Shown: in pieces, positions 47,062 to 57,149 of the stretch
Numbering within the stretch: the first letter of the stretch is position 1
How the letters are laid out: each line of letters opens with the position of its first letter
Assembly (NCBI RefSeq): GCF_001077815.2
Contig: NZ_CP011310.1
Location: 2,232,001 to 2,296,000, forward strand
DNA length: 64,000 bases
Reading direction: 5' to 3'
Source of the DNA: Aurantiacibacter atlanticus
GTDB taxonomy: Bacteria > Pseudomonadota > Alphaproteobacteria > Sphingomonadales > Sphingomonadaceae
Translations under genes and position numbers: made by a program
The notes under the pieces: generated by a model
The model's database searches: none
What the model was told of the DNA's origin: nothing
The model's input: the letters and a program-made list of their open reading frames with translations, nothing else

Positions 47062-47718
47062 ATGCCGCACGTCATTTTTCCCGGCCCCGAAGGCCGTCTC
47101 GAAGGTCGCTTCTCACCCGGTCCGCGCCCCCGCGCGCCCGTCGCGATGATTCTGCATCCGCATTCACAGGGCGGCGGCACGATGAATGACCGGATCGTCC
47201 AATCGCTCTACAAGACTTTCGTCAATCGTGGTTTTGCCACCTTGCGCTTCAATTTCCGCGGCGTCGGCCGCAGCCAGGGCAGCTTCGATCACGGGATCGG
47301 CGAATTGTCCGACGCTGCCAGCGCGCTCGACTGGGTGCAGCAGATTCACCCAGAGGCGCAGGTGACCTGGGTAGCCGGCGTCTCCTTCGGCGCATTGATA
47401 GGCATGCAATTGCTGATGCGCCGTCCGGAAATTCGCGGCTTCATCTCCATCGCACCGCCTGCCAATATGTATGATTTCAGCTTCCTTGCCCCCTGCCCCG
47501 CCAGCGGGATATTTGTGCAGGGCACTGCCGACACGGTTGTGCAGCCGGTGGCCGTCCAGAAGCTGGTCGAAAAGCTGCGCACGCAAAAGCACATCACCAT
47601 CCACCATGATGAGATACCGCGGGCCAATCACTTCTTCGAAAACGAGCAGGAAGAACTGATGAAATCGGTCGACAATTATCTCGATTTCCGACTCGACCCG
47701 AGCTGCCCGATTACCTGA
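47062..47718 (+). CDS. Alpha/beta hydrolase of unknown substrate
   Basis: A 218-residue cytoplasmic hydrolase. HPHSQGGGTMNDRIV near residue 33 is the oxyanion strand, followed by TLRFNFRGVGRSQG. The nucleophile serine lies in GVSFGALIGMQ, the acid in GTADTVVQP and the His in RANHFFEN. This is the COG2945 type of small serine hydrolase, function unknown. The open frame begins further upstream but the homology starts at the ATG 47062. It is often found near Fe-S or desulfurase genes in sphingomonads, as here. A strong hairpin follows the stop. Confidence 0.8.
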   Translation: MPHVIFPGPEGRLEGRFSPGPRPRAPVAMILHPHSQGGGTMNDRIVQSLYKTFVNRGFATLRFNFRGVGRSQGSFDHGIGELSDAASALDWVQQIHPEAQVTWVAGVSFGALIGMQLLMRRPEIRGFISIAPPANMYDFSFLAPCPASGIFVQGTADTVVQPVAVQKLVEKLRTQKHITIHHDEIPRANHFFENEQEELMKSVDNYLDFRLDPSCPIT

Positions 47719-47731
47719 TCCGATGAAGGCT

Positions 47732-47767
47732 GGCAGGCTGGCTGGCATTGTGACCAGCCAGCCTGCC
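47732..47767. repeat. Perfect 14-bp inverted repeat after the hydrolase gene
   Basis: GGCAGGCTGGCTGG (47732-47745) pairs perfectly with CCAGCCAGCCTGCC (47754-47767) with an 8-base loop. No T tract follows, so it may be a transcript-end stabilising hairpin or a protein site rather than an intrinsic terminator. Confidence 0.6.
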
Positions 47768-47823
47768 TCTCAAACCTCGTCAGACCCCTCTCAAACCGCG
47801 CCGTACGCGCGGCTCGCCCGTTA

Positions 47824-48015
47824 CCGATTGTGGTCGGGAGTGACGGGCGCGTGAATGCCTGCGAAATCATCGGCTCTACCGGCCATGCCAGCCTAGACAA
47901 CGCCACCTGCCGTTTGATTGAACGGCGCGCGCGTTTCGATCCGGCAACTAGCACGTCAGGAGAAACCGTGGTGGGCACCTATACCGGCACCGTCACCTGG
48001 CAAATTCCCGACTAA
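47824..48015 (+). pseudogene. C-terminal fragment of a TonB-family energy transducer
   Basis: The frame reads PIVVGSDGRVNACEIIGSTG and continues through LDNATCRLIERRARFDPA to TVTWQIPD. This is the last part of a TonB C-terminal domain, the part that contacts outer-membrane receptors. No membrane anchor, proline-rich linker or first half of the domain precedes it, and the upstream sequence in this frame is unrelated. It is therefore most likely a remnant of a larger gene. A GTG at 47830 could start a 61-residue protein, but I see no ribosome-binding site. Confidence 0.65.
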
Positions 48016-48021
48016 GGCGAT

Positions 48022-48231
48022 CTATCCACCTTCTCCCTTGGCGGCGGATTCCGCAAGCGATCCGCCGCCTTCGGTGGGGATGATCCAGATTGCCACATTC
48101 ACCATCATCACCACTGCCAACACCGCCATTAAAAGCGATTGCTTCCTATTGCCCTTGCGATGCAAATAAACGGCGCCAGCAAAAAGTGCGGCGGCCGCTA
48201 GTATGACAGCAGAAATGATGAAGTCGAACAT
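48022..48231 (-). CDS. Small two-helix membrane protein, unknown function
   Basis: A 69-residue protein starting at the ATG 48229-48231 after a perfect GGGAGG. Two hydrophobic segments (about 3-22 and 33-51) are joined by the basic stretch HRKGNRKQS. The C-terminus is small and acidic. No family was recognised. It is convergent with the TonB remnant and divergent from the DUF885 gene. Confidence 0.6.
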   Translation of the reverse strand: MFDFIISAVILAAAALFAGAVYLHRKGNRKQSLLMAVLAVVMMVNVAIWIIPTEGGGSLAESAAKGEGG

Positions 48232-48336
48232 GAAACCTCCCTAGCTTCAGACATTGCGTGTCGCCAGTGCAGTCGGTCAGTTAAAGGCTTTCAGGAACGC
48301 TTGACGCCAACGGTTGCATCGGCAACCAGTTACACC

Positions 48337-50175
48337 ATGCAACACATCAACGATCTTCCGCTGTCCCGTCGCTCCTTCATCGCGGCGCTGGGATCGACCT
48401 CCGCGCTTGCCGTGATGCCGGGCTGTGTCACCACGCCAGCCACCGCCTCGGGTCAGGTCGCGGCAGAAGCATTGCTGGACGATATCGCCTGGAACCTGCT
48501 GCGCCATGAGCCGACGCGCGCCACCTCGCTAGGCGTTGATACCGGCGTTCATGCGGCGCTGCGCAGCCAGCTTGCCGATGCCTCTCTGGAAGGTCAGAAT
48601 GCATATGCGGCCACACTGCGCGCCGATCTGGAACGCGCCCGCGCATTTCCGAAAGAAGGGCTCGAGGCTGCTACGCGCACCAGCTTTGAAGTTGTAGAAA
48701 GCGCCTATGCCACTGCAATTGATGGATTTGCCCTGCCCTATGGCGATATTCCAGTCGGAAGCTGGCGCACCGCACCTTACGCGGTAATTCAGAATGTCGG
48801 CGCCTATATTGATCTGCCGCGCTTCATGGATTCAAGCCATCCGATAGAGAGCGCCGCCGACGCAGAAGCCTATGTCGCGAGATTAAACCAGATGCCCGGC
48901 GTTCTGGCTGGTGAGCTAGAACGTATCCAGCAGGCCCGCGCGATCGGCGTGGTGCCGCCGGATTTCCTTCTGGACAAGGCGATCGATCAGATGCGCCGCC
49001 AGATTGCCGATACACGATCAGGCGGCGCGATGGTAGAATCGCTCACCCGTCGCACGGCTGAAAAGGGCATTGCAGGCAATTGGGGTGATCGCGCAAAGAC
49101 CATCGTAACAGGCAGCATCACTCCGGCGCTAGAAGCGCAGCTGGCCGAATTGCAGGTGCAGCGCGCATCGGCCGATAGCGATCCCGGCATCTGGTCACAG
49201 CCCCGGGGTGATGAATGGTATGCCTGGTCGCTGCGATCCAGCACCACGACAGACATGGGACCGGACGAGATTCACGAACTGGGCCTGTCCACCCTGGAGG
49301 ACATCCATTCCCGCATGGACCCGATCCTGTGCGATATCGGTTACAATGATGGCTCTGTCGGCACACGTATGACGCAACTTGCCGAAGACGAACGTTTCAA
49401 ATTTGCTGAAGGCAATCCGGGCCGCGCGCAAATCATGGAATTCATCGAGGAACGGGTCGACTGGATTCGCGCACAGATGCCCAGGGCATTTCGCCGCGTG
49501 GCGCCAGGCAATCTGGAAGTGCGCCGCCTGCCACCCGCAGAAGAGCCGGGCGCGCCCACCGCCTATGGCGGAGCTGGTTCAGTCGATGGCATGGTGCCGG
49601 GAAGAATGTGGATCAATTTGCGCACGACTGATCTGCATCGCCGCTATGACCTGCCCACGCTGGTCCACCACGAGACCATTCCGGGCCATGTCTGGGAAGG
49701 CGAATATTCCAACCAGCTCCCGCTGATCCGTTCCATCCTTGCGTTCAATTCTTTCTCCGAAGGCTGGGCGCTTTATGCCGAGCAACTGGGTGATGAGCTG
49801 GGCGCCTATGAGGATAACCCCGCTTGGCAATTGGGTTATCTCCAGGGCGCGGCGTTTCGTGCGTGCCGCCTGGTGGTGGACACTGGGCTTCATCACAAAC
49901 GGTGGGGTCGTGAACAATCAATTCGCTTCTTCATGGATCGCAATGGCAATAAGCGCGAGGAAGTCGAAAGCGAAGTTGACCGCTATTGCAGCTGGCCGGG
50001 GCAAGCCACCGGATACATGGTCGGCAAGCAGGAAATCCTGCGACAGCGCGAACGCGCGACTGTGGCATTGGGCGGTCAATATGACTTGCGTGACTTCAAC
50101 CAGTCCGTGGTCGATGGCGGGAACGTGCCGCTTGATGTGCTGGCTGGCAATATCACGCGTTATATCGGCAGCTAA
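48337..50175 (+). CDS. DUF885 zinc-peptidase-like lipoprotein with twin-arginine signal
   Basis: A 612-residue protein. The N-terminus LSRRSFIAALGSTSALAVMPGC has a twin-arginine motif (SRRSF) and a lipobox with Cys29 (quoted in parts: SRRSFIAALG and VMPGC), so it may be exported folded and lipidated. The main part is DUF885. The metal motif HETIPGH (about 445-451) is intact, followed by SEGWALYAEQLGDELGAY, which supplies the third ligand. The family is related to M3/M2-like gluzincins, with unclear substrates. ATG at 48337 is used, and an in-frame TTG at 48301 would bury the signal. It stands alone. Confidence 0.85.
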   Translation: MQHINDLPLSRRSFIAALGSTSALAVMPGCVTTPATASGQVAAEALLDDIAWNLLRHEPTRATSLGVDTGVHAALRSQLADASLEGQNAYAATLRADLERARAFPKEGLEAATRTSFEVVESAYATAIDGFALPYGDIPVGSWRTAPYAVIQNVGAYIDLPRFMDSSHPIESAADAEAYVARLNQMPGVLAGELERIQQARAIGVVPPDFLLDKAIDQMRRQIADTRSGGAMVESLTRRTAEKGIAGNWGDRAKTIVTGSITPALEAQLAELQVQRASADSDPGIWSQPRGDEWYAWSLRSSTTTDMGPDEIHELGLSTLEDIHSRMDPILCDIGYNDGSVGTRMTQLAEDERFKFAEGNPGRAQIMEFIEERVDWIRAQMPRAFRRVAPGNLEVRRLPPAEEPGAPTAYGGAGSVDGMVPGRMWINLRTTDLHRRYDLPTLVHHETIPGHVWEGEYSNQLPLIRSILAFNSFSEGWALYAEQLGDELGAYEDNPAWQLGYLQGAAFRACRLVVDTGLHHKRWGREQSIRFFMDRNGNKREEVESEVDRYCSWPGQATGYMVGKQEILRQRERATVALGGQYDLRDFNQSVVDGGNVPLDVLAGNITRYIGS

Positions 50176-50284
50176 TCCAGCAATCCAAAAGACATTGCCT
50201 TAAGCAGGATTAACCAATGTTCTGCACGCCATCTTTACCAAAACTGTGCCAGTTTCCTTAATCCATGACACAAGGACTGGCCTC

Positions 50285-50446
50285 ATGTTCATGACGTTTC
50301 TGGTAATCGGTGCGATTGGTGCAATGCTGCTGACCATGGTGCCACGCTCAACGGTGCCGTGGCAGCGCTTCAGCTCACGCGGAGGCGCAGCCATGCTGAT
50401 TGGCCTGGGGCTGTTCGGCACCGTCCACACCGCGCTCTCCCCCTGA
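50285..50446 (+). CDS. Small membrane protein, unknown function
   Basis: A 53-residue protein with two hydrophobic stretches (about 1-19 and 36-50) around the short basic loop RSTVPWQRFSSRGG. Start ATG at 50285, or 50291, follows AAGGACTGG. No family was recognised. It lies 30 bases before the convergent DUF937 gene. Confidence 0.5.
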   Translation: MFMTFLVIGAIGAMLLTMVPRSTVPWQRFSSRGGAAMLIGLGLFGTVHTALSP

Positions 50447-50476
50447 CGCGCAGATCCTGCGGGGCAAAAGCCCGGC

Positions 50477-50992
50477 TCAGCGCCGGCCGAGACCGCTTGC
50501 GATAGTTCCCAGGATACCGCCAAGACCGCCCGCGCCACTGCCGGACGAGCTACCCTGCTGGCCCTGTTTCGCCAGATAGCCCATCACTGCCATCGCAAGG
50601 ATTGGTAACATGCGTTTGAGCAGGCTTTCGTCCAGCCCCGTTACGTGGGCGACTTCGCCCGCCACGGAACGGCTGACATCCTTCGAGCCGAAGATGCTGC
50701 CCAGAATGTCATTGCCGGATTGCACCGGGGTCGGCTTGCTGCCGAGGACAGCATCGAGCAATCCGCCACCCAGCCCGCCTGCAGAGCCGCCCAGAACCGC
50801 CCCTGCCAATCCTCCAAGTCCGCCAAGCGGATCGGCTGACCCGCCACCGGCAGTAGAGCTGCGCCCCATGCCCGCCACAATGGCCGGAAGAAGCGCGCCC
50901 GTTGCAGTTCGCGCAGTTTGCTCATCAATGTTCAGCTCGCGCGCAATGCTTTCGACAACACCACTCTGCTGAAGGGTTTGCGCCAGGCTCAT
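50477..50992 (-). CDS. DUF937 domain protein
   Basis: A 171-residue protein. The first helix QQSGVVESIARELNIDEQTARTATGALLPAIVAGM (quoted as VESIARELNIDEQTARTA) is a typical DUF937 helix. The middle is very rich in Gly and Leu with LGGLGGLAGAVLGGS repeats, and the end is Gly/Ser-rich. DUF937 proteins form alpha-helical, probably oligomeric proteins of unknown function. Start ATG at 50992. The next gene on the strand (50994) is a related shorter protein, so the two are probably co-expressed. Confidence 0.8.
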   Translation of the reverse strand: MSLAQTLQQSGVVESIARELNIDEQTARTATGALLPAIVAGMGRSSTAGGGSADPLGGLGGLAGAVLGGSAGGLGGGLLDAVLGSKPTPVQSGNDILGSIFGSKDVSRSVAGEVAHVTGLDESLLKRMLPILAMAVMGYLAKQGQQGSSSGSGAGGLGGILGTIASGLGRR

Positions 50993-50993
50993 C

Positions 50994-51353
50994 CTATTTC
51001 TTTGCAAACAGGCCGGAAGCCATGCCCGCAATATCGTTCAGCGGATTGCCGTCCCCGTCCTTATCGAGAATCCCAATTAGGCTGGAGGGATCATTCTTGA
51101 TCGCATTGGCGAATTGGCCCAGCGAACCTTCGCCGCCAACCTGCTCGACAATCTGCGAAAGCACGCTCTTCTCCATCCCGGTTTTCGCAGCGGCGAGCTC
51201 GACGGTATCGCCCTCCATCTGGTGCGTCTGCCCCAGCGTAGCGATCGCCTTTTTCGCCATCTTGGGATCGATGCCGACTTTCTCAGCCAGATTTGCCACG
51301 TCATCGGGCGCGCCGCCAATGTTGCGAAGAATACCGTCTAGCAAGCTCATCAT
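50994..51353 (-). CDS. DUF937-related helical protein
   Basis: A 119-residue protein with helices SLLDGILRNIGGAPDDVANL, DPKMAKKAIATLGQTHQME and EKSVLSQIVEQVGGEGSLGQ. The C-terminal DKDGDGNPLNDIAG resembles an EF-hand loop. It lies one base before the DUF937 gene, and is likely a partner. Start ATG at 51353 or 51350. Function is unknown. The DKDGDGNP loop could bind calcium, which is an inference. Confidence 0.75.
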   Translation of the reverse strand: MMSLLDGILRNIGGAPDDVANLAEKVGIDPKMAKKAIATLGQTHQMEGDTVELAAAKTGMEKSVLSQIVEQVGGEGSLGQFANAIKNDPSSLIGILDKDGDGNPLNDIAGMASGLFAKK

Positions 51354-51407
51354 TCGATCTTCTGAATGTTTCTAATTGTGGGGCACCCTAGACGTTTTGC
51401 GTGACAC

Positions 51408-51445
51408 AAAAAAGGCCCCGCTCCGGCGTCAACACCGGGCGGGGC
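51408..51445 (-). terminator. Terminator for pckA
   Basis: On the minus strand, GCCCCGC (51445-51439) pairs with GCGGGGC (51421-51415) and is followed by a run of T (complement of 51408-51413). It lies about 50 bases after the pckA stop and before the DUF937-related gene. Confidence 0.8.
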
Positions 51446-51495
51446 ACTCCTCTTCAACTGTAAATTCTTGTCTTATGCGCGTCGGCAAAGGCCAA

Positions 51496-53103
51496 TCAGG
51501 CAGGCTGCGGCGCTGCCTGGCGAACCCCTTCATCGACATGCTCAGTGAAAGGCTGGAAATTATCGACAAACAACTGGACGAGCTTTTCAGCGGCCCGGTC
51601 ATATTCGTCAGGGTTCGCCCATGTGCTGCGCGGATCAAGAATGGATTGATCGATGCCAGCCTGTTCCAGAACAGGGACGCTGACGGGCACGTCAAAGCCG
51701 AAATTGGAATCCTTGCGATATTCTACATTGTCCAGATCGCCATCGAGAGCTGCGTTCAGCAACGCGCGGGTAGCCTTGATCGGCATGCGATGACCAACTC
51801 CGTATTTTCCGCCGGTCCATCCGGTATTGAGTAGCCAGCATTGCACACCACCTGCCGCAATCCGCTCCTTCAACAGATTGCCATAAACAGAAGGATGGCG
51901 CGGCATGAACGGTGCACCAAAGCAGGTGCTGAAGGTCGCTTCCGGTTCTGTCACGCCGATTTCGGTTCCGGCCACCTTGGCGGTATAGCCCGACAGGAAA
52001 TGATACATCGCCTGATCCGGTGTCAGCCGCGAAATCGGAGGCAGGACCCCGAATGCATCAGCAGTCAGCATGATGACATTGCTCGGCACTGGGCCAAGGT
52101 TTTCGGCGCTGGTGTTGGGGATGTAATCAATCGGATAGGCGCCGCGTGAATTCTCAGCGAGCGAATTGTCGTCCAGATCCATCTCCCGCGTTTCCGGGTC
52201 CATCACGACATTTTCCATGATCGTGCCAAACATGCGGGTGGTGGCGTATATCTCCGGCTCCGCCTCCTCAGACAGGCGGATCATCTTGGCGTAGCAACCG
52301 CCTTCGAAATTGAAGACTGCCGTATCCGACCAACCATGTTCGTCATCGCCGATCAGCGTGCGGCTCGCGTCAGCGGAAAGCGTGGTCTTTCCGGTACCCG
52401 ACAAGCCGAAGAAAACTGCGGTCTTGCCGTCAGAACCGGTATTGGCACTGCAATGCATCGGCATCACGCCCTTGGGCGGAAGCAGATAGTTGAGAATGCC
52501 GAACACGCCTTTCTTCATTTCGCCGGCATATTCCGTGCCACCGATCAAGATCAGCTTTTCCGAAAAATTAACCGCGATCACCGTTCCGCTGCGCGTGCCA
52601 TGCCGCTCCGGATCGGCCTGAAAACTTGGCAGGTCGATGATCGTATATTCGGGATCGAAGCCGTCCAGTTCAGCTGCCGTCGGACGACACAGCATCGTGC
52701 GGATGAAGAGATTGTGCCACGCCAATTCGTTCACCACGCGAACACGCACGCGATGTTCCGGCTGCGATCCGCCAAACAAATCCGCAACGTAAAGCGTTTC
52801 CTTATCTGCCAGCGCAGCGAGGAAATCTTGCTTCAACGCGGCGAAATGCTCTGGCGACATGGAAGCATTATTGTCCCACCATACCGTGTCTTCAGTTTCT
52901 GCATCGCGAACGATAAACTTGTCTTTCGCGCTACGCCCGGTGTGCTTGCCGGTCTCGACCACCAGTGGACCGCCCTGCGCCAGTAGTCCCTCACCATTGC
53001 CGACGGCGGATTCTACAAGTTCGGGCCGGTTTAGATTGGCATGGATAGTGGCGGATGTTTCAATGCCCTGTGCGGACAAGGGAACGGATAGCGTAGCGGA
53101 CAA
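51496..53103 (-). CDS. pckA: Phosphoenolpyruvate carboxykinase (ATP)
   Basis: A 535-residue enzyme that makes phosphoenolpyruvate from oxaloacetate in gluconeogenesis. [13 protein letters not shown] is the P-loop, [14 protein letters not shown] and [21 protein letters not shown] are family signatures, and [11 protein letters not shown] near residue 60 contacts substrate. Start TTG at 53101-53103 with GAGGAGCATAACC upstream is chosen, because the family begins SATL. It is divergent from chvI, 228 bases away. The pckA-chvI-chvG-hprK order is conserved in alphaproteobacteria. Confidence 0.96.
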   Translation of the reverse strand: MSATLSVPLSAQGIETSATIHANLNRPELVESAVGNGEGLLAQGGPLVVETGKHTGRSAKDKFIVRDAETEDTVWWDNNASMSPEHFAALKQDFLAALADKETLYVADLFGGSQPEHRVRVRVVNELAWHNLFIRTMLCRPTAAELDGFDPEYTIIDLPSFQADPERHGTRSGTVIAVNFSEKLILIGGTEYAGEMKKGVFGILNYLLPPKGVMPMHCSANTGSDGKTAVFFGLSGTGKTTLSADASRTLIGDDEHGWSDTAVFNFEGGCYAKMIRLSEEAEPEIYATTRMFGTIMENVVMDPETREMDLDDNSLAENSRGAYPIDYIPNTSAENLGPVPSNVIMLTADAFGVLPPISRLTPDQAMYHFLSGYTAKVAGTEIGVTEPEATFSTCFGAPFMPRHPSVYGNLLKERIAAGGVQCWLLNTGWTGGKYGVGHRMPIKATRALLNAALDGDLDNVEYRKDSNFGFDVPVSVPVLEQAGIDQSILDPRSTWANPDEYDRAAEKLVQLFVDNFQPFTEHVDEGVRQAAPQPA

Positions 53104-53331
53104 GGTTATGCTCCTCGAAGCAGATATGGCTGAAAAGCGCATGCATTTGCGTGGGTTCAACCTAGCGCATAATCGCGGCATGGTGCCGCGTCAATTTCGC
53201 GGCTCAAGGAATAGCCGATTTTTCGACGTTTCCACTCGCGTTGCGATCACACGCTTTTATTGCGAGCCAGCCTGCAACAAAGTTGTGCAATGCGTCGCGA
53301 AAAGTTAGTCCCTAGTCAGGCAGGAACAAAC

Positions 53332-54132
53332 ATGACGCAAATAGACGAAAATCCATCTCCCCAACCGTCCGGAAAGGCCATTGATGCGTCCGGTGATGAC
53401 AATGCGTCTGCTGAAAGTCAGCGCGTCATTGCTCTGGTAGATGATGACCGCAATATCCTCACGACCTTGTCCATTGCACTGCAATCGGAAGGCTATGCCA
53501 CGCGCGTCTATTCCGATGGCGAGGCGGCACTGGCGGCATTGCAATCAAATCCCCCTGATCTTGCCGTATTCGACATCAAGATGCCGCGCATGGATGGCAT
53601 GGAATTGCTGCAACGCCTGCGCGCAAAATCCGATCTGCCGGTTATTTTCCTGACCAGCAAGGATCAGGAAGAAGATGAAGAAGCTGGGCTGGCGATGGGC
53701 GCCGACGATTACATTGCCAAGCCTTTCAGCCAACGCCTTCTGCTTGCGCGCATTCGGGCGATCCTGCGCCGCGCTGCGCCGGTTGAGGAAGGACAGGAAG
53801 CCACGCGCGACCCTGCATCGCCGGATAATGGTCTTATAGTTCGTGGACGATTGTCGATGGACCCGGCGCGCCATCAGGTTACCTGGGAAGGCGGGCCGGT
53901 CAGCCTGACCGTCACCGAATTTCTGCTGCTGGAGGCATTGGCGCAGCGTCCTGGTGTGATCAAAAGCCGCAATCAGCTGATGGATGCCGCCTACCCTGAC
54001 GATGTCTTTGTCGATGATCGCACTGTGGATTCGCACATCAAGCGGCTACGGCGTAAATTCCGCAGTGTCGATCCGCACTTCGGCGCAATCGAAACGCTTT
54101 ACGGTGCCGGATACAGTTTCTCGGATGGCTGA
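53332..54132 (+). CDS. chvI: Response regulator ChvI
   Basis: A 266-residue OmpR-type regulator. The receiver domain (about 33-145) has D81 in [10 protein letters not shown] as phosphoacceptor and K130 in DDYIAKPF. The winged-helix DNA-binding domain follows with [17 protein letters not shown] and [18 protein letters not shown]. It pairs with ChvG, encoded next with an 8-base overlap. In Agrobacterium, Sinorhizobium and Brucella this pair controls envelope and acid response. Start ATG at 53332 after CAGGAAC. Confidence 0.93.
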   Translation: MTQIDENPSPQPSGKAIDASGDDNASAESQRVIALVDDDRNILTTLSIALQSEGYATRVYSDGEAALAALQSNPPDLAVFDIKMPRMDGMELLQRLRAKSDLPVIFLTSKDQEEDEEAGLAMGADDYIAKPFSQRLLLARIRAILRRAAPVEEGQEATRDPASPDNGLIVRGRLSMDPARHQVTWEGGPVSLTVTEFLLLEALAQRPGVIKSRNQLMDAAYPDDVFVDDRTVDSHIKRLRRKFRSVDPHFGAIETLYGAGYSFSDG

Positions 54133-55699
54133 AAATCCGATGTCGACGAGCGGGTTTGAGCGGCTTCCATTTCCCCTCGGCAAGTCGCTCACAAAGCGTA
54201 TTCTGGCAGTGAATCTGATCCCGTTGCTGGTTTTGGCCGGAAGTCTGTTTTTTCTTGATTCCTATCGCCGCCAATTGCTCGATGAACGATTCAAGCTGGC
54301 CCGGATCGAGGCGCAGATCACTGCAGAGGCATTGGCGGGGGCCACGCAAGAACGACAGGAAGCCTTGCTGAGCCAGATCGGGCGCGAACAGAAGATGCGC
54401 CTTCGCATGTATGATGCAAGCGGGACAATGATTGCAGACAGTTTCGAGCTTGATGAGCCAAGTTTTGCCTTCGATGACCCCGTGGCTGAACCATTCCTTG
54501 AAGACTTCGCCCGATGGACAGATAATGCGGTGAACTTCGTTGTCGGTGCCCCTTCCGCCCCACCCTATACCGAGCCGCCCGACACCGCTGCAGATTCCTG
54601 GCCCGAGCTTGCCCGCGTACGGCAACAAGGGCTGAGCCAGATCGAATTGCGCCGCGCTCCGGATGGCACGCCGGTCATCAATGCCGCTGCCCCTGTCGGT
54701 ATCAATGGCGCCAGCCTGCTGACCACCCGCAACGCCGCAGATATCACCCAGGCCGTGCGCTCGGCGCGCAGCAGCCTGATGACAATCATCCTGCTCGCTC
54801 TTGCCGTGTCCATCGTGCTTTCGCTTTATCTTGCTTCCACCATCATCGATCCCTTGCGACGATTGGTGAGCGCGACACAGCGTGTCCGTCTTGGCCGCGA
54901 ACGCGATATCGAAGTGCCCCGCATGCATCAGCGCGGTGACGAGATCGGTCAGTTGGCCCGCGCCGTTTCCGATATGACCGCCACGCTGCGCCAGCGGATC
55001 GATGCTGTCGAAACCTTCGCCGCTGATGTGGCGCATGAAATAAAGAACCCCCTCGCATCGCTGCGCAGCGCCACTGAGAGCATGTCCAAGGTCGATGATG
55101 CGCAATTGCGTGCGCAATTGATTGACGTGGCCGCACATGACGTTCGCCGGATTGATCGCCTGGTGAGCGAAATTTCCGAAGCCAGCCGGATTGACGCGGA
55201 ATTGAGCCGCGCGACCTTCGAACCCGTCGATCTGTGCGAATTATTCGCCAATGTCGTCGCCAGAAAAGAAGAGCGCGGCGAAACCGAAAACTGCGTGCTG
55301 GAGGTGCATCGCGACAACACGCCGTCACGCGTCATGGGCGTTCCGATACGGCTGGAACGCGTGGCTGAAAACCTGCTCGACAATGCAGTGTCCTTTTCAC
55401 CCGACGGCGGGCGCATCATCATCTCTCTCGATAATGTCGATAATAGGGTGCAGGCGCGGGTTTGCGATGAAGGTCCGGGGATTCCCGAAGACGAACGCGA
55501 AAAGATTTTTCGCCGCTTTCATTCGCACCGCCCTGACGAAGAAAGCTTCGGCAATCACAGCGGCCTTGGCCTCGCCATCGGTCGAACCATTGCCGAAGCG
55601 CATGGCGGGTCGCTACGCGTCGATGACGAAGAACAGGGGACCTGCGGGGCCTGCCTCGTCCTCGAATTGCCGTCAGCACGGTCCAACGGTAATGCATGA
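54125..55699 (+). CDS. chvG: Sensor histidine kinase ChvG
   Basis: A 524-residue membrane kinase with one N-terminal helix (about 28-47), a periplasmic domain of about 190 residues, a second helix (about 220-240), HAMP and a HisKA-ATPase core. The phosphorylated His is H304 in [14 protein letters not shown], and the N-box has [14 protein letters not shown], with G-box [12 protein letters not shown]. It detects an envelope signal through the periplasmic domain. Start ATG at 54125 overlaps the end of chvI. It ends 20 bases before hprK. Confidence 0.93.
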   Translation: MAENPMSTSGFERLPFPLGKSLTKRILAVNLIPLLVLAGSLFFLDSYRRQLLDERFKLARIEAQITAEALAGATQERQEALLSQIGREQKMRLRMYDASGTMIADSFELDEPSFAFDDPVAEPFLEDFARWTDNAVNFVVGAPSAPPYTEPPDTAADSWPELARVRQQGLSQIELRRAPDGTPVINAAAPVGINGASLLTTRNAADITQAVRSARSSLMTIILLALAVSIVLSLYLASTIIDPLRRLVSATQRVRLGRERDIEVPRMHQRGDEIGQLARAVSDMTATLRQRIDAVETFAADVAHEIKNPLASLRSATESMSKVDDAQLRAQLIDVAAHDVRRIDRLVSEISEASRIDAELSRATFEPVDLCELFANVVARKEERGETENCVLEVHRDNTPSRVMGVPIRLERVAENLLDNAVSFSPDGGRIIISLDNVDNRVQARVCDEGPGIPEDEREKIFRRFHSHRPDEESFGNHSGLGLAIGRTIAEAHGGSLRVDDEEQGTCGACLVLELPSARSNGNA

Positions 55700-55719
55700 C
55701 ATGAGAAAGTCCTTCCAGC

Positions 55720-56139
55720 GTGGCTGAAATCCTATCCAATGCGACCTGCGTTGCCATGCGTGGTCGCGCCCTGCTTATCCTTGGGGAACCTGGCAGCGGT
55801 AAATCCAGCCTTGCCCTCACCCTGCTAGATCGTGGGGGAGAATTGATCGGTGACGATGGCGTTACCCTTGAATGGGATGGTTCGCGCGTCATCGCTTCGC
55901 CGCCGCCCAATACAGAGGGTCTGATCGAAATTCGCAATGTCGGGCTGCTCGAAGTGCCGACCACTGTTGCTCCAATAGCCATCGTTATAAACCTGTCCAA
56001 TTCGGCTGAGCGTCTGCCATTGGGCCATGGCGAGGCATTATTGTTGGGGCATCGGGTTCCGCAGGTCGATCTCTTCCCCGGCACTGATGTTTTGGCCCTG
56101 CGAACCGAAGCGGCACTGGAAATCCACGGGCTACCCTAA
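55720..56139 (+). CDS. hprK: Short HPr kinase/phosphorylase
   Basis: This 139-residue protein keeps only the P-loop domain of HprK (Gram-positive HprK is about 310 residues). Walker A LGEPGSGKSSLA is at about 21-32 and the acidic DDGVTLEW follows. EIRNVGLLEVP takes the place of the family signature. Such short forms are typical of alphaproteobacteria and act as Ser-kinase for HPr. It lacks the N-terminal domain altogether. GTG at 55720 is used. It lies between chvG and rapZ. Confidence 0.88.
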   Translation: MAEILSNATCVAMRGRALLILGEPGSGKSSLALTLLDRGGELIGDDGVTLEWDGSRVIASPPPNTEGLIEIRNVGLLEVPTTVAPIAIVINLSNSAERLPLGHGEALLLGHRVPQVDLFPGTDVLALRTEAALEIHGLP

Positions 56140-56182
56140 GTCTGCTCTTCACATTCGCTTAACGAAAGCGCACATCGCCTCG

Positions 56183-57091
56183 ATGGTATCGAAGACCACG
56201 AATACGCGGCAACGCATCCTGCTCGTCACCGGAATGCTTGGTGCCGGAAAAACTACCGCGCTGCGCGAACTGGAAGATCTGGGCTGGGAAGCGATCGACA
56301 ATTTTCCGATCCGCCTGCTTAAACGCTTGGTTGGACGCGAGAAGGACGGATATTCGCTCGCAATAGGGTTTGATTGCCGGACCCGCGGCTTCGTGCCAGC
56401 GAAAATCATTGAACAGGTTAAAGCCTGGGTGGAGGACGGTGATGTTGCCATCACCACCCTGTTTCTCGATTCCAGCGGACATGAACTTGAACGCCGTTTC
56501 AACGAAACGCGGCGGCGCCATTTTCTTGCGCAGGATTTTCCGGTGGCCTCAGGCATTGCGGCAGAGCGTGAATTGCTCGCCCCGCTGCGCCGCTGGGCCG
56601 ATGTGCTGATCGACACTAGCGATTTCACCACCAATGATTTGAAGCAGACGATTCGCGAGCAATTTTCGCGAACCGCCCCGCAGGACATGACTGTCACCGT
56701 ATCCAGCTTTGGATTTGCGCGCGGCAAACCGCCAACTGCCGATCTGGTGTTCGATATGCGTTTTCTCGATAATCCGCACTGGCAGAAAGATCTGCGCGAA
56801 CAGACCGGGCTTGATGCACCAGTGGGCGAATTTATCGAGAAAAGTGCCATTTTCGCCTCGACCTTTGACAAGATCAGCGCCCTGCTGCTGGAACTGCTGC
56901 CGCGCTATGCCGATCAGGGTAAAGCCTATGTCAATATTGCCTTTGGTTGTACCGGAGGGAGACACCGTTCTGTATACACGGCGGAGAAGATGGCACAGGT
57001 CTTGCGCGATGGGGGCTTTTCGCCCACGGTCCTGCATCGCAATCTGGGATCTCGCGCTGCGGAGCTGGTGGAAGGTACAGAGCTAAAGTGA
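56183..57091 (+). CDS. rapZ: RNase adapter protein RapZ
   Basis: A 302-residue nucleotide-binding protein. Walker A is VTGMLGAGKTTAL (K23), with GFDCRTRGF and TLFLDSSGHELERRFNETRR next. The C-terminal IAFGCTGGRHRSVYTAEKMAQ is the RNA- and metabolite-sensing RapZ signature. In E. coli RapZ links GlmS mRNA control with RNase E. In alphaproteobacteria it is found beside the PTS genes, as here. Start ATG at 56183. An upstream open frame overlaps hprK and is not used. Confidence 0.93.
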   Translation: MVSKTTNTRQRILLVTGMLGAGKTTALRELEDLGWEAIDNFPIRLLKRLVGREKDGYSLAIGFDCRTRGFVPAKIIEQVKAWVEDGDVAITTLFLDSSGHELERRFNETRRRHFLAQDFPVASGIAAERELLAPLRRWADVLIDTSDFTTNDLKQTIREQFSRTAPQDMTVTVSSFGFARGKPPTADLVFDMRFLDNPHWQKDLREQTGLDAPVGEFIEKSAIFASTFDKISALLLELLPRYADQGKAYVNIAFGCTGGRHRSVYTAEKMAQVLRDGGFSPTVLHRNLGSRAAELVEGTELK

Positions 57092-57149
57092 TGGCAAGCC
57101 ACATTCCTGAAAAACACAAGATTTCGTGCCCGGAGAGCCTGTCTTCCCG

